In this document: positions 22,801 through 34,730 of the stretch, one piece after another | Layout of the letters: every line of letters starts with the position of its first letter | Position numbering within the stretch: position 1 is the first letter of the stretch | Assembly (NCBI GenBank): GCA_037954665.1 | Contig: JBBMOL010000292.1 | Span: forward strand, 593,001 to 657,000 | Length of the DNA stretch: 64,000 nucleotides | Source: Laguncularia racemosa | Taxonomy: Eukaryota > Streptophyta > Magnoliopsida > Myrtales > Combretaceae | Direction of reading: 5' to 3' | Translations under genes and position numbers: made by a program | The notes under the pieces: model-generated | What the model was told of the DNA's origin: nothing | Database searches by the model: none | What the model saw: the letters and a program-made list of their open reading frames with translations, nothing else

Positions 22801-25800
22801 ATATTATAACTGCCAAAGATATAATCATTGCTACTGGTTCTGTTCCTTTTGTTCCAAAAGGCATTGAAGTTGATGGTAACAGCCTTTTCATGCTTTATCA
22901 CCTGTTTTTTCTTATCTGCTTGGAATAGTTTTTATTAAAGTGTGCTAAGAAATGCTGGGTCCATAGAAAAGTATACAACACTGTGCTGTGCTGCACAGTC
23001 TAGAATATTTGGTTGCTTTAGAGAATGATAAATCTGGTGCTTTTCTGCTCTCTGTTGGATGCATAGAAGTTCTTGTGTATCTTTTTAGGCCTTTAGGGTA
23101 AGAGCATTGGATCTAGTATCCTACTTAAGAGGCTCTGGACACCTGTTGTGTTGACAGAGATGATCTTGAGATCCTTGAAAAGAATTAATGATGAAGCAGA
23201 ATAGACATTGGAAAGAAAAATGAGAAAATGGCAACTAAAACTTTGGTTTCGTACCTCTTAAACCAATGTATCTATGTATTGTTTCTTGGATCCAAGGTTT
23301 GAGAAATGGAGATGCAGGGCATTGGGCTGAATACTTCTAGTTCTTGCATGCAAAAGCGGGCATCCACTGCTTTATCTACACCACCATTTTCATGTATTGA
23401 GATTTTACTTTGAGAGATCATGGATGGCCTTTAAACACTTCCTTTTTCAGTCTTGGTCTTGTTGAATAAATATTTACTTCTAATTGTCTCAAGATGATAA
23501 ATTCTTACTTATACCATCTTCATGCCCAGCCATGGTATGTTCCCAAATTCCTTCTAGTTACATGCATTGTTCATGTGATCTGTAGGAAAGACAGTAATTA
23601 CCAGTGACCATGCTTTGAAGCTGGAGTTTGTACCTGATTGGATAGCCATTGTTGGAAGTGGTTACATTGGCCTCGAATTCAGTGATGTGTACACTGCTCT
23701 TGGAAGTGAGGTAGCTTCAATTTCCTAACCTTTTCCAACAACTTTTATATGACTTATGGGTTTGATTAAGTGATTTTCTTTCAGAAACCCTGATGGGAGT
23801 GTGGTAAAAGAATCTGCATTTACAATCCTGACCTTACTTCTCAGGCTTGATAATTAGATTAGGCTGTTTAGTTAATTCCCAGAGGCTCTAGATGGTATTG
23901 ATACATAGTTTAAGTGTCTTCATATGCGATGATAGAATCACACCTTGCAAATGTGTGCTAAGTCTTGAAGCAGCTGTAGGTAGTACCGTATTTTTCTTTT
24001 TCTTCTTCTTCTTCTTCTTCTTTGAGAATAGTCAGTTTTCATCACTAGAATGTGATAAGGCCTCTCTAATTTTTTTCTGAGCCTTCTCCTTGAAGCATTT
24101 GATCCATTTATATTGCTACTTTCTAAGTGACTAGCTAAAAAAAGTCTTGGCAAGTGATGCATCATCTCTGACAGGCTGGTGAGCATTCATAAGACTACTT
24201 GTTTGATGTCTTACTTTGATAAATTACAACTTGTAGGATTGCTATATCATATCATATCCTACCAAATGTGGTATAATTTGTAAATCCTTTATGTTATAAA
24301 ATATCGATCAAAGGAGGTTCTTTTGCATATTCATACTGGATAAATTGGTTTACCTCTTCACATTTCCCAACCGCCACCTCACCCTTCCTTTATATACATA
24401 ATGGATGGGCATAGCCATGATTGCACGGGCTATTGCTTGCCGCATGAACCACCTTAGAAGGCTTACCCATTTGACATCATTTTGTTTTAATCTAGCTTGT
24501 TTATACCCCCCCTAAAAAAAAACCGCTTGTTTATATCTCTAATTGATACGTGATTGCTATACGGAATCCGGATTGCTAAGAAACAAGTTGAACGTACCTT
24601 GACCCAATAAGAAAACTAGCTTGATTAACATGACCCTTAAGTTAAGTATTCCATGAACCTTTAGTATAATCAAATGGATTGACCTCGATCCATTGTTTAA
24701 GTAAATTTAAGAATTTTGATATAAAGATTGTGACCCTTTAAATTGTGCTAACCAAGAGCCTTGGTATGAGGGATCAAATGAAACAAGAACAAAAGTTCCT
24801 CATAAGTTTGATAGTTCTATGAAAGAACCAAAGATAAGATAAATCTCTCAAAGTAACTGTAATTGATAATAAGGTTGTAAAAGTTGTTCTAAGTACATGT
24901 AAATGCCTATTTATAGACTCTCAAGAAGCTAGGGTTGCATAAAGATTAAATAGGAAGCTACATATAGGAAAAACACAACCAAAGAAGATAGCAAAATAAA
25001 AGAAAGCTAAGCTGGAACGCGCTTATGGGGACTGGTCTGGTCAACCACCATGGATTGGTTGAAACAGCCTCTGGTAGCCAACTGTCCAGTCAAGAGGCTG
25101 GTTGACTGGTCTTTGTCTCTTGCAATCTAGTCGTAAGAAGCTAAGTCGGCTTCGGCTGGTTCATCCTCCAAAAGTGCAAAAATTATATTGAATTGTCTTC
25201 CACTTGATTCCGAAGCCATCTCCAAAAAAATTTTCAATGTCGCTCACGGCTTTGTTCATAAATCCATTGAAGTCAGCTTGAACCTTTTTATCTTGGTTCC
25301 TAGTGATTGGTCCTAGCAGAACACAATCGAGTCGTGGAGCTTGAGGACCCTTGATTTCCATCACTTACTCTTGAACCTGCATATAAATTTTCCATTTACT
25401 CTGTTATTCAATGAACATAGCTTCTTCTGCAATCATTTGAACTATCTTTTAAGCTGATTTAGCGGTGCCTATATAAAAGTTTAATGTGCATGTGTGGTTT
25501 ATATATTATATATTTCAACAATATTCTTAGAGTACGCATAAGTGAAAATATTAGGCAATTGTGCTTCCTCTGTTAGTATACAGTACTCCATCCCACTATT
25601 TTGCACAAAGAATTAACGTAAATGGAATAATTGAGTGTTTCATTCCATCTTTGTGATCGATGCATATGGTCAATTTCTCATTGTGCATACAGTAAATTAC
25701 CTAAAGTAAATTATAGCTATTTCTTTTCATTTTTCCCCCCTGCACTTTGTGAAGCCATATCTGTTTTCTTGTCTTAATTCGTTTATCACTTACTGAGCAG

Positions 25801-28800
25801 GTTACTTTTATTGAGGCTTTAGATCAGCTGATGCCTGGGTTTGATCCTGAGATAGGTAAATTGGCCCAAAGAGTTCTAATAAACCCAAGGAAAATTGATT
25901 ATCACAGTGGGGTTTTTGCAAGCAAGGTAATCATCCATGCACTGCCATTGATTCTGGAAAGCCATTTTGCTTAAGTGTGCTTAGATATTATGTGTTTTTT
26001 GATAGATCACTCCGGCAAAAGATGGCAAACCAGTCACCATAGAACTTATTGATGCAAAGACAAAGGAACTAAAAGATGTATTGGAGGTAAGATAGCTTAA
26101 ATGAGTTACGGCCATCCTGCTTTGCAACTGATTTTGTTTTGTTATAACATCTACAGTCAGCAACCTTAATGATTGACTAGCTTTATCACTGATAATATTG
26201 TGGGAAACATTTTATGGCATTTTCTTGAGTTTGTTGGACATTCTGATTGACAATTAGATATTTGTTGATGACAGTATATGAAATACGCCCAAATAATTGT
26301 ATGAAACTTGATGACACAGTGCTTTTAGTTTCATCAACTGTCATTTTTCCATCCATGACTAGTTGATCCTGTTGTAGCACTGACAAATAGTTTTTCTTGG
26401 GAACATTATATAGGTAGATGCAGCACTAATTGCAACTGGGAGGGCTCCATTCACAAAAGGTCTCGGCTTGGAAAATGTATGTCTTGTCTAAAGTCAAAGC
26501 AGTTGAGCGTCTGACTATTTTCAGGCCCAGGACTGTGCTTTTAAATTCTATCTCATCGTTTTGCAGATTAATGTAGAAACCCAACGTGGGTTTGTTCCTG
26601 TTGATGAAAGGATGAGAGTAATCGATGCCAATGGCAAGCTGGTGCGTTTTATATTTTCTCAGGAGCACATCTTTCCTCTCAATATTTTGTGGCCTAACTT
26701 TGTATTGGCTTTGTCAAGGTTCCTCATGTGTATTGCATTGGTGATGCCAACGGTAAAATGATGCTTGCTCATGCTGCTAGTGCACAAGGAATTTCAGGTA
26801 ACTTTACTAGACTGCAGAATCTTTTTTTGTTTTTTCCTTTTTTGTTGAATAATGATTGGATGTGATGCTAATGTTTACATTTGTTCCACTTCTATTGAAA
26901 CCTAAATAGTGGTTGAGCAAGTCACTGGGAGGGATCACATGGTCAATCATTTAAGTATCCCCGCAGCTTGTTTCACACATCCAGAAATCAGTATGGTTGG
27001 ACTAACAGAGGTAATTTTATCCTTTTCTAACATGCCTCAAATACTTGCATCTCATTCAAACTTAGTACTCTTTGTCATCTGTTATGGTGATTGACTTGTT
27101 TCTTAATGAGTTAATGTCAAGCAGTACCTCCTCACTACAAAGCTTGTGTTGCAGTGTTTCTATATTTGTAATCAATTGAAACAAGGTTCTGAAAAGAAAA
27201 TGATCTGTATTTGTTTTGCTGGATTTTCTGAATGATGTCCTACTATGTTTGTCATCACTGAGAAGTTACGAAAGCAGCCAAGCTACTGAGCTCAATAAAT
27301 GATGGTAGTTGCTCTTGTTTGGGTTTCTTCTTCAATATATAATTTTTGTTCTCTCAAGTCTAGTCTTTCACTTTCACGTAAGCTTTAAGAGAAAGCTTAA
27401 TGAATGTGGTGGTGGTGTTTCTAATACAGGAATATTTATGAGAAAATGATAAATAAACCATTGAATTGTAATTCACAGGAATGTGAGTATAAATTGTTTG
27501 TTATTCATTATTTTGTATAATGGTAATTCTTGTGTTTAAAATAAAAGTAAATATTGTAATAGTAAATCATATGGAATAAAGGGGAAATGAACATGTAGTG
27601 AATTCATGAATACAGATAGGTTTTGAGTCCACAGTATTAAGGAAAGTACAATGTTTGACATAAAACGCTGGACTGTTTGGATATCATCTACATACAGCCT
27701 AACATTGGCATTCAAAGATGAGGACACAAACTCAAAATGTCATATTTGTTGTGATGACATTTCTCGAAGTAATAAATTCATTTTGGATGGGAAGTTGCAA
27801 TTTTTGGTATGATGCCATGACCACAGCAATTGTAATTTTAGCTGTAGCATCATTTCAAACAAAGATTTATGTACTTTGTTTAGACATTTACACACTCCAT
27901 TAAGTGAGTGTTTACTGTTGGAAGGTAAAACTTCATTTATACTGCAGCAATCATGGTTCATGGAAGGGTGTATAGACATATGTATGCAATTTATGTAGAA
28001 ATTCTTCTCACTAAAATGTTTACTGTTGGATGGTAAAAGTATAAGAATATGCAAGACAAAGAAGAAGTGATGGGACTACAGAAAATATCACTGAATTAAC
28101 ATAATATATGGAGGCTTAGCATATTTTATTGTAGAAAATCTTTGGAGGTTGTCCTCCTTAGGAAGGGTCGCAATTTCTTTCATTGTCTGCAAGTAATAAA
28201 AAATATTGTTTCTGGCCATGGATGCAGTTTCCAATTTCTGGTTCTGTCTCCTGTCCAGCTGGATGATCATGTGAAAACTAATCATTTTTCATAAGGGTTA
28301 TCTTTTTTTCTTTCAAAATTAATGCCATAAAAAAATTTCCTTTCAACTTGCAGCCTCAAGCAAGAGAAAGAGCAGAAAAGGAAGGATTTGAAATAGCTGT
28401 CGCCAAGACAAGTTTCAAGGCTAACACAAAGGCCTTGGCTGAAAATGAAGGAGAGGGACTTGCTAAGGTTATACTTTACCTTCTCCTCTTTGTTGTTGTA
28501 TTTTGCGAAATAACTATGCATTTCATAGGGAAAGAGTACCATTTATTGTAGAAAATTGTCTCATTGGATAATTGCAAGAAACAAGACAGTAGAGATAAAT
28601 TGAATGGGATTTATTTACTGCAACCTAACTGTGATAATGGTCATTTACTCTGTTGAATCACAGGCAATTTTGTTGGTCAGGCTTCAGCTTTATAAGAAGC
28701 CAATATTTATGATCAATTAAAAACATGCATACAATGAGAGAGTATAGCTTCATTATATTTAAGCTTTCTGTCAATTTCTGCAGATGATATACAGACCAGA

Positions 28801-29369
28801 CAATGGTGAGATCCTTGGAGTCCATATTTTTGGTTTGCATGCTGCTGACCTGATTCATGAAGCATCAAATGCTATTGCGTTAGGAACAAAGCTTCATGTA
28901 AGTTGCTCTGAGATAACTATACAAAGCCTGCTTGAAATAAAGTTGCTCGGAAATATGTAGTTAAATTTGATCCTTGATGCCACAATATAGCATACTCACT
29001 GTTTACATGCTTGGCATCACATAGGACATCAAATTTGCGGTTCATGCTCATCCTACATTGTCTGAAGTGCTAGATGAACTCTTCAAATCAGCGAAGGTAT
29101 GCTTTGGGGATATACAATCGTTATTTAATGTCATTCTAATTAAGAGCAACAGATTTGTCTGAGAGCTCAGATAAACACTAAAATTTGTAGCTATTTAGGA
29201 CTACTGCTATTGGCTATATCTATATGCTCTTTATCTAAGCACAAAATTGCAATTTGTGATTCACTTCAGCTGAGCAAATGATGAGCTTTAAGTTGAACTG
29301 CAATTGATAAAATGTTAGCAGGTCCACACGAAAGTTTCCAGTCCAGTAAGTGAACCAGTTGCAGCCTAA
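19883..29369 (+). CDS. LPD1: Plastid dihydrolipoyl dehydrogenase (E3 of plastid pyruvate dehydrogenase)
   Basis: This flavoenzyme reoxidises dihydrolipoamide on E2 with NAD+, completing the plastid pyruvate dehydrogenase cycle that feeds fatty-acid synthesis. There are fifteen coding exons: 19883-20221, 22179-22325, 22438-22572, 22770-22875, 23586-23710, 25801-25926, 26006-26086, 26414-26476, 26567-26641, 26719-26797, 26910-27010, 28354-28467, 28784-28897, 29025-29096 and 29322-29369. All introns are GT-AG and all joins keep frame, giving 574 residues. Residues 1 to about 70 are Ser-rich and basic, like a plastid transit peptide. FAD-binding GAGVGGHGAA is at 98-107, the redox disulfide is in GGTCVNRGCVPSK (C129, C134), NAD-binding GSGYIG is at 266-271, and the His-Glu pair is in HAHPTLSE (H544, E549). 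The transit peptide and overall length match the plastid rather than the mitochondrial form. Intron 5 holds a retroelement remnant. The gene appears intact. Confidence 0.95.
20455..21161 (+). repeat. Direct tandem duplication (~352 bp unit) in LPD intron 1
   Basis: The first copy (20455-20806) starts ACCTAAATTGCGATTTA and the second (20807-21161) starts ACCTAAATTACGATTTA. They align throughout, including GAAAGCGGCAACAACGT and the shared end near AATCTTTATGATATAT, with scattered substitutions. This is a local duplication within intron sequence and does not touch an exon. Confidence 0.9.
23995..24022 (+). repeat. TTC trinucleotide microsatellite in LPD intron 5
   Basis: A TTC run lies inside intron 5, a few hundred bases after exon 5. 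It is a simple repeat with no coding role. Confidence 0.8.
24540..25375 (-). mobile_element. Antisense LTR-retrotransposon remnant inside LPD intron 5 (limits approximate)
   Basis: On the minus strand a 67-residue open frame (25161-25364) contains GPITRNQDKK, which resembles the GP(I/L/M)TR(S/A)(R/Q)xKK tail near the end of many plant gypsy polyproteins. Directly after its stop comes a purine-rich GGAGGATGA, then sequence with a minus-strand TATA box (GTCTATAAATAGGC, about 24908-24921). That order, polyprotein end then purine tract then promoter-bearing LTR, fits the 3' end of a retrotransposon lying antisense to LPD. No paired LTR or target duplication was found, so the limits and class are tentative. 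Confidence 0.5.
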
Positions 29370-31750
29370 AGTTCTGTTTCAAGTAAAATATTTTGAAGAA
29401 ATGTGCTTGTGTTAGGGAGATCCAAGAAGCAGTGCCACTTTAAACAGGACAAGAGATCAACATGCAAACAACCGGATTAAACATAAGATTACGCTGAAGG
29501 ATGATTCTGCTAGAGTCTCAAGGGATGTCAGAGACAGTATAATTGATTTGTTGCTCTCTTGGTTTCTCGATTTTGTTATTTATTGTCTTCGCGAGATATT
29601 TATACTTATTAGAGCTTTATGGGAAAAAGTGTTATCCCAGTTTCCATAGATTTGGACAGCACAAATAAGAAGAGGTGTTACATTTACTAGTGGTCTTTTG
29701 AACATGTGTTACAACTATTATGTTTGGAAGATCGGTGTGAACGAGCAATGATGGGTGGTCCCATGGTTTTGCTCTTTTGAAATAACTGATTAGATAAAAG
29801 AGCTTAATTGTAGCAAAAATCTGAATTTCTAGCTGTTTAAGATACTTATGTCGCTTGCGTTAACCAATGGGGTTGCATTCTTAAACGCACGTTTACTTGA
29901 TGCTGTAGTTACATGCAATATTCACAATCCGATTGGCAGGATCGCTAAATTTCGTTGACGCATATGCATTGGTACCATGCATATCTCTAACGATCGGTAA
30001 ATGTGAGGTTTTGAGATGAATGTTTTAAGTAATAAGTTAATTATGAGGGTTTCAATCTTGGCACCCATCTTTTAAGTAATAAGTGCCATATTAGGCGTCA
30101 TCAAATTGGAGAAAGATGAGAGATCCACTTGTCATGCACTCATTGGTGCTCACAAGATTTGAAGTATACTTTCTTTGCTCTATTTCCTTTACTTCATCTT
30201 AAAGGGGAATGCTTGTAAATATTGTAGTTTTTTTTTTTTTTAATTTGCAAATGTTATACACAAAAATTATTTCCAAAATTGGTTTCAAAGGTATAAACTC
30301 GATTAGTGTTTTTTTTTTTGCCAAAATTTACAAAATTGAATATGCAAATAACGTATGTATCTTTAGTGTAACTTTGTTTCTTTTTTTTTCTTTTTTTCTT
30401 TTTTATACTTCGATAGATGGAAATATAGCAATTTGGCTCTTATAAAAATAACAAATGGCAACACCATTTGGTCTTAGTTATTGTACATTTAAATAAGATT
30501 TTTTTTTTATATATTATGAACTTTATAATTCCAAATGAGCAAAAATTTATGACTCTTTAAAGTTGGAAAAATATTAATTTTAGTTTTTTTTTTTCAACTT
30601 TGAAAAGCCATAACGTTTTACTTTTATAGAGTTACGAAGTCCATAATATATATAAAAAAAATTGATTTGAGTGTACTATAATTAGGACTAAATGATGTTA
30701 CTGTTTGTTATTTTTATAATGGTTAAATTGTTATATTTCCATTTATTGAAATATTTAAAAAAAAAAAGTTATACTAAAGGCGCATTTGTTTGCGCCTTTA
30801 AACAATATGCTTGAGGACATGAATGAAGTCCATATCTTTAGTTTTGCAAATTTTGAAGAAAAAAAAAAAAAGAAATTGCAAACCAAGTATGCATTTTCTA
30901 AACCTATTTTTGCAATAATTTTTATAAGTACAATATTAAGGATTTAAAAAAAATCAATATTTACAAGTATTGCCCACGTTTTGAATTGCATTGGGGTTAA
31001 GTTAATGATAGGAAAGTTGAAAATTTTAGTCGAAAAAGAGAGACTTGAACAAATTGAAATTGATTACTGCCATGGTTTGTAAAGCCATGGAGGTATACGT
31101 GGTGGAGCAATTGGTAGATTGCTTAATTAAGGAACATAATCATATAATTTTTATAAGGTTACATCTAGGCTAGTATAAGTATAAGTTGGCCTAAACAACA
31201 AAAAAAGATTAGAAGCTATATCTTGTTAAGTTAAATCTATTAACCATAATAAATTAAGATAAGTCTTTAACTACGATAAATTAAAATAAAAAAGGTCCAA
31301 GAGAAGAATTGATCGAAAACCAAACCAACACATAGCATTGGCCTTTAAATTACCATCCATAATTAAAACAAAACAAACACTAATTCCAAGAGATTAGAGA
31401 AAGAAATTAAATCCATAAAAATTTGAATCGACAATTGAAACTCTAATTGATAGGGTATATGCTTATGAAAATCTTGATTAAATACTAAACTTATGAAAGA
31501 ACCACTAAACTTGGACCACACCCATTGATGATTTTCTTCAACACATTTGGATTCTTGCATAGGAATGTAACCAGAGTGGGTCATAATAGAATACTTGGTT
31601 TGATTGATTTGATAAAAATCCTATAGGGTATGGTCAAATCCTATAAGGTTTAGAGTCTGATTTTGGGATATGAAATAAAATCTAATAAAGTTTAGGATTG
31701 AGTTATGCGATTTAGAAAAAAAATTAATGAGAAAAACCCAATTCAATATT
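29370..31750. other. LPD 3' flank and AT-rich intergenic DNA
   Basis: The first several hundred bases probably include the LPD 3' untranslated region. Beyond about 30200 there are long A and T runs and no protein-like frame. Nothing else was recognised. Confidence 0.5.
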
Positions 31751-32279
31751 TTTTTATATATAATAAATTAATAATATAATTTATAATAAGTATAATTGAT
31801 TTTATTATTATTTTTGTATTTTAAGTTTTTTAGAATTTTCCGCATCCCAATTCGCTGGTTCTTTCCTTCTCGCCGAACCGAACTACCAAAGAAAAGGTTA
31901 GGAGTTAGGTATGGGAATGAACGAAATCGTCTAAATCCAACTTCCACTTCTAGGTTTCTAATATCGGAAATAGTAAGTAACATCCAGACTCCAGTTCAGT
32001 CCTCCGGGCTCTATCTGTTGACTCTGTTCTATCTCTCCACACCGATGCGCGCGTCTTGGTCCTGGACTCCTCACTCGGTCACTCCTGCTGGTTGGTCTAG
32101 ACCCTGGTATTGTGGTCTCTCTCTGCCGCTGGTCCGGACTCTGGTTAACTTAACTTAACTTAACTTTAAGTAACTGAGCTTGCCTGTTTGAGCTTAGTAA
32201 ATTAGTAATAGTAGCTTACACTTACTCAGTCATTACCTCTGCTATTCTGCACCTTTGCTTTGCATTCGGTTCTCACTAT

Positions 32280-32753
32280 TCTGTTTTGTTCCTCCTCCAC
32301 CTCTATGGACCATGGCTGACGGCTCCACTCAGTGACCCACCTCCATGCTACTTGTATAACCTACCTCCAGGTCCTGGACCTCTCTCGCTGTCGGCTGCAT
32401 AAAAAGTCGAAAATCCCTCTTTCTCTCTCTATCTCTGTCTCTCGGTCTTTCTGTCGCAACTCGCCCATGCACGCACGGGTGACTGGCGCTCCGTCAGTTA
32501 CTGTTCTGCAAGTCTCCTATAAGCTGTCGACATTTGTTGGGCATTTCCATTTCGGGTCTCTTTCTCTCACTCTCTCAATTTTGAGTGTTGAAAGTTGATT
32601 TTCCTAATATAAGGTAAGGGTTTGTCTTCGACTCTTCCAGGAAGATCAATTGCAGCGTTTGCAATTTAAGCCAAACATAGCCTCTATTACTTCGATTGGT
32701 CAATTGTTTCTGCAATTTTCAAAGGCAGCTGGCATCAACAACAAGGTTTGTTT
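32280..32753 (+). other. CT-rich leader-like segment with possible spliced exon, gene not recognised
   Basis: Bases 32400-32580 are rich in CTCTCT tracts, like a plant 5' leader. A good donor (AAG/GTAAGG at about 32612) and acceptor (TTCCAG before 32641) then border a 113-bp open segment, 32641-32753, that ends at another donor-like GTTTGT. Its translation in one frame (including QLQRLQFKPNIASITSIGQL) matches nothing I know. No later exons could be joined with confidence. It may be the start of an untranslated or lost gene, or chance splice words. Confidence 0.3.
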
Positions 32754-32759
32754 TCTAAG

Positions 32760-34480
32760 CTATTCTGAATGTAGCTTTATTTTTCATCAGTTGTTATTAT
32801 AGATTGGAACGACATGGGATAGTATGGTGGTTCTAGTTTCTGTCTGCAATTTAAGACCCGTCCCTCACCCCCTCTATGTTAATTGAGTCAAACTTCATTC
32901 CATTTGGTGCACAATACACTGCCTCTATGGATTGCTTAAACTCCACGTGCCAACCATGATCAAGTACTCCATGCCTCTAGGAAATAAAGTCCCAGCAAGA
33001 ATACATCACTTGGGTTCCCAGGGGATGGCGTTCGAGTCGGGGGGTCAAGTCGGGTTTGGTTCATTCCTTTTGCAGATGGGGCAAAAGAAAAAAAGCCCTA
33101 TCAGGTCGGGCCGGGTTTTGGGCATGTCTCTTCTTCGCTAGGTTGGGTGGAACCGTTCCAAACCCGGCCTGTTTACATCACTATTCTTGCATGAGGTCGA
33201 ACCATGATGAAAACTTCGTCTTTTTCTAAAAACTTGCTTTGGGCTTTTACTTTTACGTATGGATTTGAAAATGTATAAGCGTTGAAAACCTAACATTTTG
33301 AAGATGTTAAAGCCGACTTCACAGTAATTGAAAATCTTATCAGCACTTATCGCTCTTGCTAGTGCGGTACAAGTGAAGAGTTCAATGGGTCTTTATCGGA
33401 ACGTCATAGAAATTTGAAGAAAATGTTTCCAAGCAAGTTCTCTGATCGCCACAGACAATACTCCAGATTCAGGAGAGATTATTGTTTATCCATGTAAACA
33501 AGAATTGTTTTTCCCCCATTGTGAGCAATATCACATTTGGTCTGTTTTTATAGCCAATGCAGAAGAAAAAAAGAATGTATAGGAAAAAAAAAAAAAAAAA
33601 CCCATAACAAATGCCTCTATTAAGTCGAGCTCTTCTAGGATAGTTTCAAATTCTTTTTTTTTTAAAAAATTATTTTGATCTATTATTGTTAACAAATTTA
33701 TTTAGCAAGATCAAGTGTTTTTGTGTTTTTCTAATCCACACGGCATATGTATTATGTGATATGGCATTTTTGTTTATTATTTGATTTTTTTAATGATGTG
33801 TCCCTTTGTGATTTACATTTTTCTGTGACAAGGAAGACGGACATTAGTTTGAGTTAGGTAGGTAATAATGCTGAAACATAAAATTTCAATTTGATAGTAA
33901 ATTTGATAAATTACAAGTTTAGACAGTTAATTGAAAAGCGGATTAAAGATTAAGATAATAAATTCAGCATTATCCCTTCAAGTTTTTGTTAGAAATTTTG
34001 ATGCCACAAGGAAAAAAAGTTAGGAATTCATTGTTAGATTAGTAACGTTGTAGATTGGTGTAGTACTTATATTCAATTGTTTCTATTAGAATCTTAAGGT
34101 TGTAATTTAGTTGAGGTTGTTGCAATAACAATGGTACCCATCAACCATGTTGAAATTGCCTACAAAATAAGTTCTCTCTCTCTGTATGCTTTTCTTTTTC
34201 TCCTCTGTTATATATATATAGAGGGGCATTGTAGCATTTTAGGGTCCCCTGAAAACGTGACTTGAAGTCACGGATGTAAAGGACTATTTTTAAAAAATAC
34301 TATATTTTTTCCTTTTCCCGTAGAATTTATGTGTGATTCATTTTCATCTAATTAACCAAACAAGGCCGGTACTCTTCCAGCTCAAATTGCCAGCAATTCT
34401 CCCATAGATATCATTTCGCTTGGCATGCATAGCAAAGCTAAGGGGTTTCATCAAAACCTAAACCCAGAATTTCATTAAGC
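32760..34480. other. Intergenic DNA between the leader-like segment and RPL29
   Basis: It contains a short G/C-rich patch (about 33025-33170) with repeated CGGGT-like words, an A run near 33583, a TA run near 34209 and no convincing frame. It is spacer as far as I can see. Confidence 0.45.
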
Positions 34481-34730
34481 TTAAAAAAAAGGGATGCAGA
34501 TGCCGCCGTAAGTGGATATTCTGATGGCTCTAAGGAAGAAAAAGAAAAACAAATAGTCATAGATAGAAAGGCTTTTAACTAACTTTATCCTCAACGTAAT
34601 GAAAACAAAGTTCCATACTACAGTGGATCACAAACTTACTGCAAAAATGATCCAATATCAGGAGTCAAAACATCCGCTGATTAAACCTGAGGGACCAAAG
34701 TTGGTGCCATGTCCAGAGCGATGAAACAGT

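Noticed and set aside
22476..22901. 141-codon minus-strand open frame
   Set aside because: It is antisense to LPD exons 3 and 4 and the intron between them; both exons are certain from family motifs and splice sites.
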